Below are positions 35,096 to 43,642 of a stretch of DNA of 64,000 nucleotides, piece after piece (the stretch's first letter is position 1; every line of letters begins with the position of its first letter). The position numbers and the translations under genes were made by a program. The notes under the pieces are model-generated. The model saw only the letters and a list, made by a program, of their open reading frames with translations, did not search any database and was not told the origin of the DNA. Origin of the DNA: VAZQ01 sp963771845 (GTDB lineage Bacteria > Pseudomonadota > Alphaproteobacteria > Rhizobiales > Xanthobacteraceae); contig CAVYVC010000036.1 in the NCBI GenBank assembly GCA_963771845.1, positions 62,001 through 126,000 of the forward strand. The letters run 5' to 3'.

Positions 35096-35953
35096 GTGCG
35101 AGAGGTTGCGGTGACAAGGAAAGTCCGTGGCGTCACATTCGAAGAGAACCTCAACAATAGCATGGGGCTTGAGTTTTATAACCTGTCCCACCGCTTTGGC
35201 TATCAGTCGCCGAACTGGCCCTACTTCGAAGACGTTCGTATCGAGCGGATCCATTATCATGCGAAATCAGGCGTGCTGTCGCAACGCATTACGACCAGCA
35301 TGCACAATACCACTCATATCGACGCGCCTGCGCATGTGGTGCAGGGGACGCCGTTCATCGACGAGGTGCCACTGCCGCATTTTTTCGGCTCCGGCATCGT
35401 GATCTCGATCCCAAAGAAGAAGTGGGAATTGATCACTTACGATGATCTGGAAAAGGCCGCCGGTGCCGTGGTGCGCCCGCGTGACGTGGTGATCGTCAAC
35501 ACCGGCTGGCACAAGATGTACGAGGACAACGAGGACTATTTCTGCCGCGCGCCGGGCTTCGTGCCTTCCGCCGGCGAGTGGTTCGTCGAAAAGAAAGTGA
35601 AGGTCGTCGGCCACGACACCCAGGCCAACGACCATCCTCTTGCCACCGCGATCGGGCCGCAGCGCAACGGTCCGCTCCACCCGCACCTGGCAGAGGAATA
35701 CCGGGAATGGTCGGGCGGGCGGGACTGGAAGCAGGATTTTCCGGACTGGGAGCCGGTCCATCGCATCCTGTTCAAGAACGGCATTCTCGGCATCGAGAAT
35801 GTCGGCGGCGATATCGATAAGGTTACCGGCCGCCGCTGCACCTTCGCGCTGTTTCCCTGGAACTGGGAGCGCGGCGACGGGTGCATCATACGGCTGGTCG
35901 CCATCATCGACCAGAAAGGCTCCTATCGGATCGAACGGGGAGAGAAGCTCTGA
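35096..35953 (+). CDS. Cyclase-family metal hydrolase (kynurenine formamidase-like fold)
   Basis: A 285-residue protein with the family metal motif HNTTHIDAPAH (variant of HxGTHxDxPxH) and later DVVIVNTGWHKMY and GHDTQANDHP. GTG 35096 is a permissive start; ATG 35162 (MGLEFYNLSHRFG) matches the usual family start better, so the first 22 codons may be untranslated. Members hydrolyse formamides, lactones or cyclic amides. It opens a plus-strand operon with a cupin, an SDR and a hydroxyacyl-CoA dehydrogenase, with spacings of 0-20 bases, and is divergent from the decarboxylase-like gene. Confidence 0.9.
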   Translation: MREVAVTRKVRGVTFEENLNNSMGLEFYNLSHRFGYQSPNWPYFEDVRIERIHYHAKSGVLSQRITTSMHNTTHIDAPAHVVQGTPFIDEVPLPHFFGSGIVISIPKKKWELITYDDLEKAAGAVVRPRDVVIVNTGWHKMYEDNEDYFCRAPGFVPSAGEWFVEKKVKVVGHDTQANDHPLATAIGPQRNGPLHPHLAEEYREWSGGRDWKQDFPDWEPVHRILFKNGILGIENVGGDIDKVTGRRCTFALFPWNWERGDGCIIRLVAIIDQKGSYRIERGEKL

Positions 35954-36294
35954 TGCAAGTCAAACATCTCAGCGAAGCCAAGCCTTACGAGGCTCCCAAT
36001 CATCGTGGCTATTGCTCATTGCGTCTGTTCGGGCTCGATGCCGGTGGACCCAAGCAGTTTACCGTCGGGCTCTCGCATTTCCTGCCCGGTGGAGGCGCTG
36101 GCCCCGATGCCTCCCCCACCGAAAAAGTCTACTACGTGCTCGCGGGCGAGCTCACGCTGATCGCCGGCGGCAAGGAGACGGTCCTCAAGGCCAACAATTC
36201 CTGCTTCATCGGCTCGAACGAAAGCCGCGAGATCATCAACCGCGGCAATGATGTCGTGACCATGCTGGTCGCGGTATCGACGCCACAAAAGTGA
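35953..36294 (+). CDS. Small cupin-domain protein
   Basis: A 113-residue single cupin. Its start ATG shares one base with the preceding TGA. The double-stranded beta-helix is suggested by PGGGAGPDASPTEKVYYVLAGE and NNSCFIGSNESREIINRG. The normal metal His pair of cupin motif 1 is not complete (GPDASPTEKVYY), so it may be a non-catalytic binding protein or bind metal through other residues. Its place between the cyclase and SDR suggests a role in the same pathway, possibly isomerase-like or regulatory. Confidence 0.87.
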   Translation: MQVKHLSEAKPYEAPNHRGYCSLRLFGLDAGGPKQFTVGLSHFLPGGGAGPDASPTEKVYYVLAGELTLIAGGKETVLKANNSCFIGSNESREIINRGNDVVTMLVAVSTPQK

Positions 36295-36310
36295 AGCCGA
36301 AGTGAACGCA

Positions 36311-37117
36311 ATGTCGGAAGAAGCGCTCCTGCGAAATCCGCTCTTGCTGTTCGATATTCGGGGCAAGACGGCCATTGTCACAGGGGCAACCGGCGCATTC
36401 GGCGCCTTGGCGGTAAAGGTGCTCGCCGGCGCCGGCGCGAACGTCGTCCTCGCTGCCGGCAACGCCGAGGCGCTCAAGCAAGTCGCGAGCGAATGCGAAC
36501 GGCTCGCAGCCAAGGTCGAAACCGTTGCCAAGCGCCCGAGCTCGCAAGCCAATTGCGATGCCATTGTGGAAGCGGCGGTCAAGAAGTTCGGCCGCGTGGA
36601 CATCCTCGTTGTCGCCTCCGGTCAGAATAAGGTGTCGAAGATCGTCGACCAGAAAGAGGAAGATTTCCTCGACGTCATGGACGCCAATGTCACCCAATCA
36701 TGGCTGATGGCGCGCGCCACCGGCCGGCAGATGCTCAAGCAAGGGCAGGGCGGCAAGATTATTCTGATGTCATCGGCGCGCGGACTGCTCGGACATCCCG
36801 CTGGTTACACCGCCTACTGCGCGTCGAAGTCGGCGGTTGACGGTATCACCAAGGCGCTCGGCTGCGAGTGGGGCGAGGCCGGCATCACGGTCAATGCGCT
36901 CGGTCCGACCGTCTTTCGCTCGCCGCTGACGCAATGGATGTTCGAGGACACCGATCGGGCACGCGAGGTGCGCAAGGGGTTTCTCGCCCGCGTGCCAAAA
37001 GGCCGGCTTGGTGAACCCGCGGATCTCGCGGGTCCGCTCCTGTTTCTCGCTTCCAAGGCGTCGGATTTCTACACCGGCCATATCCTCTACGCTGACGGCG
37101 GCTACACCGCGGGCTGA
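36311..37117 (+). CDS. Short-chain dehydrogenase/reductase
   Basis: About 268 residues from ATG 36311 (GTG 36302 is a possible earlier start). The Rossmann motif TGATGAFG lies at the N-terminus, with NNAG replaced by VASGQN. The catalytic Ser is in MSSARG and Tyr/Lys in YTAYCASK, followed by GITVNALGPTVFRSPLT. The C-terminal FYTGHILYADGGYTAG is classical SDR. An NAD(P)-dependent alcohol or ketone conversion is expected; substrate unknown. It lies 16 bases after the cupin and two bases before the next gene. Confidence 0.93.
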   Translation: MSEEALLRNPLLLFDIRGKTAIVTGATGAFGALAVKVLAGAGANVVLAAGNAEALKQVASECERLAAKVETVAKRPSSQANCDAIVEAAVKKFGRVDILVVASGQNKVSKIVDQKEEDFLDVMDANVTQSWLMARATGRQMLKQGQGGKIILMSSARGLLGHPAGYTAYCASKSAVDGITKALGCEWGEAGITVNALGPTVFRSPLTQWMFEDTDRAREVRKGFLARVPKGRLGEPADLAGPLLFLASKASDFYTGHILYADGGYTAG

Positions 37118-37119
37118 GC

Positions 37120-38166
37120 GTGCCGGCGAAAGCGCGCATTGCCGTCATTGGTGCCGGTCTCATGGGACACGGCATCGCGCAGGTGTTCGCGCTGGCCGGT
37201 CACGATGTCCGCATCCACGATAGCGTAGAGGACAATCTCGCCAGCGCGGCGTCGCGGATCCGCACGAATCTGAGAGACCTGGGCGACGACAAATCCGCCG
37301 TCGAGCGCGTGCATCCCTGCGCCGATCTCGCTGCTGCGGTTCGCGAGGCCGATTACGTGGTCGAGGCGGTGCTGGAAGATCTGCCGCTCAAACAGAAACT
37401 GTTTGCAGAAATTGAGCGCCACGCGCTGCCGAGCGCCGTTTTTGCCAGCAACACGTCCGTCATTCCCATCACAAAGATCATGGAGCCGCTGCGCGAGCGC
37501 ACGCGCGCGCTCGGGACGCACTGGTGGAATCCGCCTTACCTCGTTCCTCTGGTCGAGGTGATCGGCACGCAATGGACAGCGCAGGCCGTCATCGATTGGA
37601 CCATGACGTTGCATCAGGCCGCGGGGAAGATGCCGGTGCATGTAAAAAAAGATGTGCCAGGGTTTGTCGGCAACCGTTTGCAACACGCGCTCTGGCGGGA
37701 AGCGATCGCGCTCGTGGAGCACGGCATCTGCGATGCGGAAACCGTGGATACGGTCGTCAAGGCAAGCTTCGGCCGGCGCCTGGCGGTGCTGGGCCCGCTC
37801 GAAAACGCTGATCTCGTCGGCACCGATCTGACGCTTGCGATTCACCGCACCGTGCTCCCCGCGATTGAGAGCAGGGCCGGTCCTTCCCCTTATCTCGAGG
37901 CTCTCGTTGCCGCCGGCAAGCTTGGGTTCAAGTCCGGCGAAGGCTTTCGGGCATGGAGCGCGCAGGAGCAGGCGGCCGTGCGGGCAAGGGTGCTGCAACA
38001 TCTCAAGAACAGCTCATCCAAGGCGGAGCCTGATGTTACAGGCGTTTACAGGCACGTCAAAAGTCGAAAACGCGCAAAGAAATCTCTGTCAAACGTCTCC
38101 ATCGAGAAATTCGGGCAACAAAGCCAACGAAACAAATCGCCAACAAAAAATGAAAAAGGTTCTTGA
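37120..38166 (+). CDS. 3-hydroxyacyl-CoA dehydrogenase-type oxidoreductase with odd C-terminal tail
   Basis: From GTG 37120, two bases after the SDR stop. The N-terminal NAD domain has VIGAGLMGHGIAQVFALAGH, SNTSVIPIT and GTHWWNPPYLVPLVEVI, with the catalytic His. The C-terminal domain has VKKDVPGFVGNRLQHAL and EGFRAWS. Length to about residue 305 matches the single-function L-3-hydroxyacyl/hydroxybutyryl-CoA family. The last about 45 residues (from PDVTGVYRHVKSRKRAKK) are Lys/Ser/Asn-rich and encoded by AT-rich DNA unlike the rest, suggesting that the original stop was lost to an insertion or deletion. It closes the cyclase operon. Confidence 0.9.
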   Translation: MPAKARIAVIGAGLMGHGIAQVFALAGHDVRIHDSVEDNLASAASRIRTNLRDLGDDKSAVERVHPCADLAAAVREADYVVEAVLEDLPLKQKLFAEIERHALPSAVFASNTSVIPITKIMEPLRERTRALGTHWWNPPYLVPLVEVIGTQWTAQAVIDWTMTLHQAAGKMPVHVKKDVPGFVGNRLQHALWREAIALVEHGICDAETVDTVVKASFGRRLAVLGPLENADLVGTDLTLAIHRTVLPAIESRAGPSPYLEALVAAGKLGFKSGEGFRAWSAQEQAAVRARVLQHLKNSSSKAEPDVTGVYRHVKSRKRAKKSLSNVSIEKFGQQSQRNKSPTKNEKGS

Positions 38167-38191
38167 CAAAGAAACAGAACTCGTGTACAAA
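38163..38191 (+). promoter_or_regulatory. Sigma-70-like promoter without an obvious downstream gene
   Basis: TTGACA (38163-38168) and TACAAA (38186-38191) are separated by exactly 17 bases, in an AT-rich patch at the end of the preceding gene. Transcription would begin near 38198 and run antisense into the dehydrogenase gene that ends at 38338 on the other strand. No coding frame with a ribosome site follows within 150 bases. A small RNA or antisense transcript is possible. Confidence 0.55.
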
Positions 38192-38337
38192 AGCGCATCC
38201 TCGAAAATTATGAATTGAGCTTGCGCTGCAAGCGCGCGCAGTCCTGCTGCATGGGCGCAGGGCTTGCGCACAGGAATTTCGCTTGTATCACCGCGATGCT
38301 ACGCTCACTTCTCATCTGATAATCGTGCCTGTGCAGC

Positions 38338-39405
38338 TCATGCGTGCGTTTCCAAGCCCTCGGCAACGCGGCGGGCGAAACTGAAAGTCGTTGCGGTACC
38401 TCCCAAATCGCGGGTGTGGCCTTCCGGCGTGGCGACTGCCGCATCCAAGGCGGAGTTTATTGCCTGCGCGGCTGCGGCGAAGGCTTTTTTGGCGTGTCGC
38501 TCCCCGAGCCATTCAAGCAGCAGCGCAGAAGACAAAATCAGCCCGGATGGATTGGCAATTCCACGTCCCGCGATATCGGGCGCCGATCCGTGGCCAGCAT
38601 TTGCGACAGCGTGCTTGTCTCCTGCATTAAGTGCAGAGGCGAACCCCAAACTCCCCGCCAAAGAATTTGCCAGATTGGAAAAGATATCGCCGAACATGTT
38701 CGACGTCAGGATCGTATCGTACTTGTGTGGATGAGCGTAAAGGTCAGCTGCCATTGCATCAATGTCGATCTCGCGTAACGGAACTGACGGATATGCGCGC
38801 GCCGCCCCTTCGGCTGCGCTGACGAATAGACCATCGGTAATCTTGAGTACATGGCGCTTGCCCACGACTGTCACGTGGCCGCCGCGTGATGCAGCGATCC
38901 GGAAGGCGCGCTCCGCAATGCGCCTGGAAGCGCGACTTGTAATCAACCGCATGGAAATCGCTGTCTCGGACGTGGGCATGAACTCTGCGATGCCCAGATA
39001 CATGTTCCTGTCGGCATAGAAACCTTCGGTATTCTCGCGGACAATCACACAATCGAGCCCGGGCCGCGCGCCAGGTACACCACGACGGGTGCGTGCAGGT
39101 CTGATATTCGCGTACAAATCCAGCTGTTTCCGAACCGTGCCGGGAATATTGATCCCGCCATCCTCTACCGGAGGATAGGCAGTCATCCCTCCCGGTCCGA
39201 GTAGGACTCCATCAGCTGCTCGAGCAGCATCAAGGGCGCTTGCGGGCAAAGTTGTCCCGCAAGTCTTATGGGCTGCCATGCCCACCGTGTGGAAATCGAA
39301 TTCAAGGCCAAGCCCGAATACCTGATCCGCTCTTTCGAGCACGATCATGGTCGCGTCGGTAATTTCCGGGCCGATATCGTCGCCAGGCAGGACAGCTATC
39401 CGCAT
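38338..39405 (-). CDS. Isocitrate/isopropylmalate-dehydrogenase-family protein (tartrate/3-IPM type)
   Basis: A 355-residue beta-decarboxylating dehydrogenase. MRIAVLPGDDIGPEI, LDLYANIRPAR, VIVRENTEGFYADRN, the KRHVLKITDGLF lysine site and the signature SNMFGDIFSNLANSLAGSLGFA are all present. The family oxidises and decarboxylates malate-type acids (3-isopropylmalate, tartrate, homoisocitrate). No leuC/leuD genes are near, and it faces an ABC importer, so catabolism of an imported hydroxy-acid fits better than leucine synthesis. The start at 39405 has AGGTCC-like sequence upstream. Confidence 0.93.
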   Translation of the reverse strand: MRIAVLPGDDIGPEITDATMIVLERADQVFGLGLEFDFHTVGMAAHKTCGTTLPASALDAARAADGVLLGPGGMTAYPPVEDGGINIPGTVRKQLDLYANIRPARTRRGVPGARPGLDCVIVRENTEGFYADRNMYLGIAEFMPTSETAISMRLITSRASRRIAERAFRIAASRGGHVTVVGKRHVLKITDGLFVSAAEGAARAYPSVPLREIDIDAMAADLYAHPHKYDTILTSNMFGDIFSNLANSLAGSLGFASALNAGDKHAVANAGHGSAPDIAGRGIANPSGLILSSALLLEWLGERHAKKAFAAAAQAINSALDAAVATPEGHTRDLGGTATTFSFARRVAEGLETHA

Positions 39406-39437
39406 GAAAGGACCTGTGCTTTATGTCGGCATTTATC

Positions 39438-39467
39438 ATTGCATACCACGCGCTTGCGGCATGCAAT
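39438..39467. promoter_or_regulatory. Operator candidate between divergent dehydrogenase and ABC genes
   Basis: ATTGCAT (39438-39444) and ATGCAAT (39461-39467) form a perfect seven-base inverted repeat around 16 bases. GCATAC occurs again at 39471. The region lies in the 96-base gap between divergent starts (39405 and 39502). It resembles sites of GntR- or LysR-type regulators, but no regulator gene is adjacent. Confidence 0.5.
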
Positions 39468-39501
39468 AAGGCATACAATCAGACACCTCGGAGCATGTGC
39501 A

Positions 39502-40332
39502 ATGACAGTGGCCAAACCGGAACGGGAGAATGCCGGCGCACCGCGCTTGCGCGCGTGGGCTGGGCTTCCAGTCCGGCAATGGCCCGGTACGCACGCGCTC
39601 TATGCGCTGTCGTTTCTATTCGGTCTCGCGCTCTGGGAGTTCGTCGCCAGCCTCCTCCCCCGGGTCGTCTTTGCGTCGCCTAGCCGGGTCGCGGTGAAGC
39701 TTATCGAAGGTTTTGCGAACGGCATGATCCCGGTCGCATTCGCAGGCTCACTCCAACACTTCGCTCTGGGATTTGCGATCGCATTCGCGATTGCGTTGCC
39801 GGTCGGCTTGCTCATCGGCAGGAGTCGCACGGTGTCGATGATGTTCAGCCCGGTTCTCGACGCCCTCTTTTCCATACCGTCGGTCGCCTTCGTCCCCTTC
39901 ATCATGATCTGGTTCGGACTTTATTTCGAAGCCCGTGTGGCCCTGGTCGTCGCAATGTCCGTACTCGACATGCTTGTGACAATCGCGGCTGGAGCGAGAA
40001 ACATCGACCCGGCTGCAATAAACGTAGCCCGTTCCTTCGGCATCTGCGGGTGGCGGCGGGTGCGGTCAGTCTACATGCCTGCCAGCCTACCATTCGTATT
40101 TACGGCGCTGCGCATCGGCGTGGTGCGCTCCGTCAACGCAATGATCACTGCAGAGCTGTTCTTCGCTGCCGTTGATCTCGGCAAGATCATGCAGACTGCA
40201 TCGAGCAAGTTCGATGCAGCAACGATGTTGGGGGTCGTCGCCTTGGTCAGCCTGTTTGGGCTGCTGTTGCAGGAATTGGTCAAGGCGTCGGAAGCGAAGT
40301 TGATACCCTGGTCGATCCGGGGGGCCGCATGA
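39502..40332 (+). CDS. NitT/TauT-type ABC importer permease (first)
   Basis: A 276-residue inner-membrane protein from ATG 39502 (MTVAKPEREN), with GGAG nine bases upstream. It has about six membrane segments and a coupling loop VARSFGICGWRRVR...MPASLPFVF. It overlaps the next permease start by four bases (ATGA). With 40329-42938 it forms a complete importer: two permeases, binding protein and ATPase. Confidence 0.92.
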   Translation: MTVAKPERENAGAPRLRAWAGLPVRQWPGTHALYALSFLFGLALWEFVASLLPRVVFASPSRVAVKLIEGFANGMIPVAFAGSLQHFALGFAIAFAIALPVGLLIGRSRTVSMMFSPVLDALFSIPSVAFVPFIMIWFGLYFEARVALVVAMSVLDMLVTIAAGARNIDPAAINVARSFGICGWRRVRSVYMPASLPFVFTALRIGVVRSVNAMITAELFFAAVDLGKIMQTASSKFDAATMLGVVALVSLFGLLLQELVKASEAKLIPWSIRGAA

Positions 40333-41093
40333 CCGTTCACCGGGAAGTCGCATTGGGTGCGGCGGGCTTCGCCGTCACCCTTATCGTGTGGGAAATCGTT
40401 GGGCGCGAGCTCGGCGATATGCTGTTGGCTCCCCCAAGCACTGTCTTTCCTTTGCTGGTTTCGATGCTCGCGGATGGCAGAGTATTGCCCGAACTCGGGC
40501 ATACCCTTGCACAAATGTTTATCGGATTTGCGCTGGCTTGTGCCATCGGCATGCCGCTAGGTGCTTTGATGGGCCGCAGCCGAGTCGTCGATGCACTCGT
40601 CCATCCCTGGGTCAGCATGCTTGTTGTGACCTCGGTTGCAGCATTGGTGCCGATCTACATTCTGGTTTTGGGCACCGGTCCGGCAATGCGGGTAGGGATC
40701 GCGTTCACCGGGTCCGTCGGTTACGTTCTACTGACCGCCTATCACGGCGCCCGCGGAATAGACACTCGCATGGTAGATGCCGCGCGGTCGTTCTCGACGC
40801 GCGGGGCGGCGCTTTACCGAAAGGTCCTTCTGCCGGCCCTTTATCCGTACTTGATGACGGGCGCGCGTCTTGGGCTCGTTCACGCCATTCGCGCCATCAT
40901 CATGGCCGAGATGTTCGTGATTACAGGATATGGTGGATTGATCTTTCAGACCGGACTCGACCTCTCGGTGGCGCCGCTACTCGCCTACTTGGTGCTGCTG
41001 ATGATCGTCAGCACGGTCGCTTCGCGAATTTTACAAGCGGTCGGCGATGCAACGGCGCCATGGTACGCGTCGCGGTTTGCAGAAAGACAGTAG
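40329..41093 (+). CDS. NitT/TauT-type ABC importer permease (second)
   Basis: A 254-residue permease with AARSFSTRGAALYRKVLLPALYP as the coupling loop and about six hydrophobic segments. It is followed 40 bases later by the binding protein gene. It probably pairs with the product of 39502-40332. Confidence 0.92.
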   Translation: MTVHREVALGAAGFAVTLIVWEIVGRELGDMLLAPPSTVFPLLVSMLADGRVLPELGHTLAQMFIGFALACAIGMPLGALMGRSRVVDALVHPWVSMLVVTSVAALVPIYILVLGTGPAMRVGIAFTGSVGYVLLTAYHGARGIDTRMVDAARSFSTRGAALYRKVLLPALYPYLMTGARLGLVHAIRAIIMAEMFVITGYGGLIFQTGLDLSVAPLLAYLVLLMIVSTVASRILQAVGDATAPWYASRFAERQ

Positions 41094-41133
41094 CAACGTC
41101 GCTTAATCGCGGCATAATAGGGAGGAATAAACA

Positions 41134-42162
41134 ATGAAGTTCGATCGCAGGGGTGTTGTCAGATCCGCTGCAGGGCTGGGAGCATTGACGCTCGTTCGCC
41201 CGATTTACGCCCAGGAAAAACGCACTCTCAAAATCAATATCGTCGCGAACACGCTTGGCATCCACGTACCATACATGGCTGCTTTGACTGAGGTTCTGCC
41301 CGGCTTCGGTTACGAGCGGCCGAAGATAGACCGGATAAGCCGTCTTGAAACGATCACGCAGGCCGTCCTTTCTGGCTCGGCCGAGGTGGGGACCGGTGAC
41401 GCGATCAGCACGCTTCGTGCGGTCGAAGCCGGCGCCGATCTGCGCATCATCGGTAACTGCTTCATGAACACGAGCCTCGTTTTTGTGGCCAATGCCGGCA
41501 CGGTACGGACCGATAAGGATCTTGAAAAAACAGGCGTTACTGTTGCCGTCAATTCACTGGGCGATTTCACGCACGTCATGTTGATCCAACCATTGCGAAA
41601 GCGTGGAATCGACCTCAATAAGGTTAACGTGATCTCGATGGGCGGTTCCGGGACGCGCTTGCGTGCCCTGATCGCCGGGCGTGTCGACGCCGTGCCGCTG
41701 CACTTTGATCAGGTGCAGGAGCTTGTCGCCACTGGCAAGTACCGTATCCTGATTGAACCCTGGGTCGAATTCGACAACTTCCTGGGCGAAACATGGATGG
41801 TCAGCTCCACTTGGCTCGCAAAGCCCGACAACAGGCGAGCGGCGGTCGATCTCATGAAAGCAGTCATCGCAAGCTTCCGGCGTGCGCATGTGGACGCGCC
41901 CTGGTTCGCGGCGGCGTACCGGAAGTACGGCACCGATTCCGCCATGGCGCGCCAGTCCGATGACCGAATAAACGAAATCCGTATCAAGCTCGTGGACACC
42001 GTGCGCGCGTGGCCCGCCGATATGCATCATTCGCCCGTAATATACCGTGAATTGATGCCGATTTATCGTGAAGCAGGAGCCCTGGCGGGCACGGTCGATG
42101 TCGATAAGACCGCCGACACGTCGGTGGTCACGGAAGCACTTCGCGAGTTGGGCCCTGGTTGA
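41134..42162 (+). CDS. NitT/TauT-type ABC binding protein
   Basis: A 342-residue periplasmic protein with a Tat-like leader (MKFDRRGVVRSAAGLGALTL, ending PIYAQ). The SsuA/NMT1-like fold shows ISRLETITQAVLSGSAEVG, the DAISTLRAVEAGADLRIIG strand, and MGGSGTRLRALIAGRVDAVPL. GGAGGAA precedes the ATG. The ligand is unknown; the divergent malate-type dehydrogenase hints at an organic acid. The stop overlaps the ATPase start. Confidence 0.93.
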   Translation: MKFDRRGVVRSAAGLGALTLVRPIYAQEKRTLKINIVANTLGIHVPYMAALTEVLPGFGYERPKIDRISRLETITQAVLSGSAEVGTGDAISTLRAVEAGADLRIIGNCFMNTSLVFVANAGTVRTDKDLEKTGVTVAVNSLGDFTHVMLIQPLRKRGIDLNKVNVISMGGSGTRLRALIAGRVDAVPLHFDQVQELVATGKYRILIEPWVEFDNFLGETWMVSSTWLAKPDNRRAAVDLMKAVIASFRRAHVDAPWFAAAYRKYGTDSAMARQSDDRINEIRIKLVDTVRAWPADMHHSPVIYRELMPIYREAGALAGTVDVDKTADTSVVTEALRELGPG

Positions 42163-42938
42163 TGTCCGTCAAGCTCGAGGCTCGTGAGGTAAGCAAAACT
42201 TATGTCCGGAGCAAAGGCGAGCGCGTACCGGTTTGCCATCGCCTCTCGCTGGCGGTCGAAGACCGGGAGTTTGTTGCAATTCTGGGCCCCAGCGGATGTG
42301 GAAAATCGACTTTTCTCCGCATAGCCGACGGGCTCATTCCACCGGACTCCGGAGCTATCCTGATCGATGGCAGGGACGTTACCGGTGTAGAAGGCGGCGC
42401 GGACCGCGCTATGGTATTCCAGAGCTTCGACTTGTTCCCGTGGCGCACAACCCTCGGCAACGTCGCATTTGGACTCGAAACCGCCCGGATGGGCGCGGGC
42501 GAACGCCGCGAACTCGCGATGCATTACATCGAATTGGTCGGATTGCAGGGATTCGAGCACGCATATCCCCATGAGTTGAGCGGTGGCATGCAGCAGCGTG
42601 TAGGCTTCGCGCGCGCCTTGGCGGTACGGCCCGCGATCCTCCTCATGGACGAGCCGTTCGGCGCCCTGGATACTCAAACTCGTGACGTACTTCAGGACGA
42701 GCTGTTGCGAATATGGAATACCGAACGCAAAACCGTACTATTCGTCACTCATAGCATCGAAGAAGCACTTTATTTGGCGGACCGTATCGCGATCGTCACT
42801 CCGCGGCCGGCCCACATTGATAAGCTGGTTTTAGTTCCCTTTGCCCGTCCACGCGATGAAACGGTCAAGACTGACGCGGCTTTCCTGGAGTTGCGTCAAG
42901 AGATCTGGCACGCCCTCAGACGAGGGGTTCGTATCTAA
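42162..42938 (+). CDS. NitT/TauT-type ABC importer, ATP-binding subunit
   Basis: 258 residues from ATG 42162, overlapping the binding protein stop (TGATG). Walker A GPSGCGKST, Q-loop VFQSFDLFPW, signature LSGGMQQR, Walker B ILLMDEP and H-loop VTHS are all present. It completes the importer that starts at 39502. No further gene follows in the same unit. Confidence 0.93.
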   Translation: MSVKLEAREVSKTYVRSKGERVPVCHRLSLAVEDREFVAILGPSGCGKSTFLRIADGLIPPDSGAILIDGRDVTGVEGGADRAMVFQSFDLFPWRTTLGNVAFGLETARMGAGERRELAMHYIELVGLQGFEHAYPHELSGGMQQRVGFARALAVRPAILLMDEPFGALDTQTRDVLQDELLRIWNTERKTVLFVTHSIEEALYLADRIAIVTPRPAHIDKLVLVPFARPRDETVKTDAAFLELRQEIWHALRRGVRI

Positions 42939-43014
42939 GTTGCGTATTCTGATGCCGATCGTCTCATAGCAGATCCCTGCCGCTCCTGCCCGTTTTGTGC
43001 TATGGAAAACAATC

Positions 43015-43311
43015 ATGAATACACCTGAGATCATTGCTAAGTTGCGGGAGAATGAACCAATCTTGCGCGCAAAAGGCGTGAGCCACGTCGCGTTGTTCGG
43101 CTCACGCGCCCGCGGGGATCACCGGCCTGACAGTGACATCGACATCCTGATCGAGATCGCACCGGATGCACCGGTCGGCTTGTTCGAATGTGTCGCCATC
43201 ACCCAATACCTGGCCGACCTGTTCCCAGGCCGGGTGGAAGTAGCTGATCGCAGTACTCTTAAGCCGCTCGTTCGGCCGTCTGCCGAGCGTGAGGCAGTTT
43301 ATGCCTTCTGA
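43015..43311 (+). CDS. MNT-type nucleotidyltransferase (antitoxin-like)
   Basis: A 98-residue minimal nucleotidyltransferase from ATG 43015. The motif FGSRARGDHRPDSDIDILIEI contains the GS...D-x-D catalytic signature. Such proteins are encoded next to HEPN proteins, where the MNT adds AMP to the HEPN partner and neutralises it. The HEPN gene here starts at 43301, overlapping by 11 bases as usual, but is truncated. The motif is intact, so the antitoxin may still be functional. Confidence 0.92.
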   Translation: MNTPEIIAKLRENEPILRAKGVSHVALFGSRARGDHRPDSDIDILIEIAPDAPVGLFECVAITQYLADLFPGRVEVADRSTLKPLVRPSAEREAVYAF

Positions 43312-43642
43312 TCAAACTCGCCTCGCGTTATATGACATTCGTGACAACGGGAAACTTGCGCAACAATTTGTCGCGGAACTCTCGTTGGAAACATTCCGAG
43401 AGAACCGGCTCTACTTTTACGCGGTGACGCGGGCGCTCGAGATCATTTCCGAAGCGGCACGGCGCCTTCCCACGCAGTTACGCGACCGGCATCCGCAGCT
43501 GCCATGGCGTGCCATCTTGGGCGTGGGCAATGTGTCTCTCCCCGGCCACATGCCGGATGTTCCTATAAGATTTGGAAGAAGTAATACAGACGCCGGCAAA
43601 GCAAGCATCGATAATCCGAGCGTCGGATGGGGCATATGTGTT
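43301..43642 (+). pseudogene. Truncated HEPN (DUF86) toxin, frame fused to the TonB receptor
   Basis: MPSDQTRLALYDIRDNGKLA, FYAVTRALEIISEAARRLP and HPQLPWRAILGVGN match the first three helices of DUF86/HEPN. The expected RNase motif Rx4-6H (about YRHEY after GVGN) is absent from all frames downstream of 43533. Instead the frame continues through about 36 unrelated codons, without a stop, into the receptor that starts at 43643. The toxin has therefore lost its catalytic residues. The fused frame could produce a chimera, but the receptor leader would then be internal. Confidence 0.82.
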
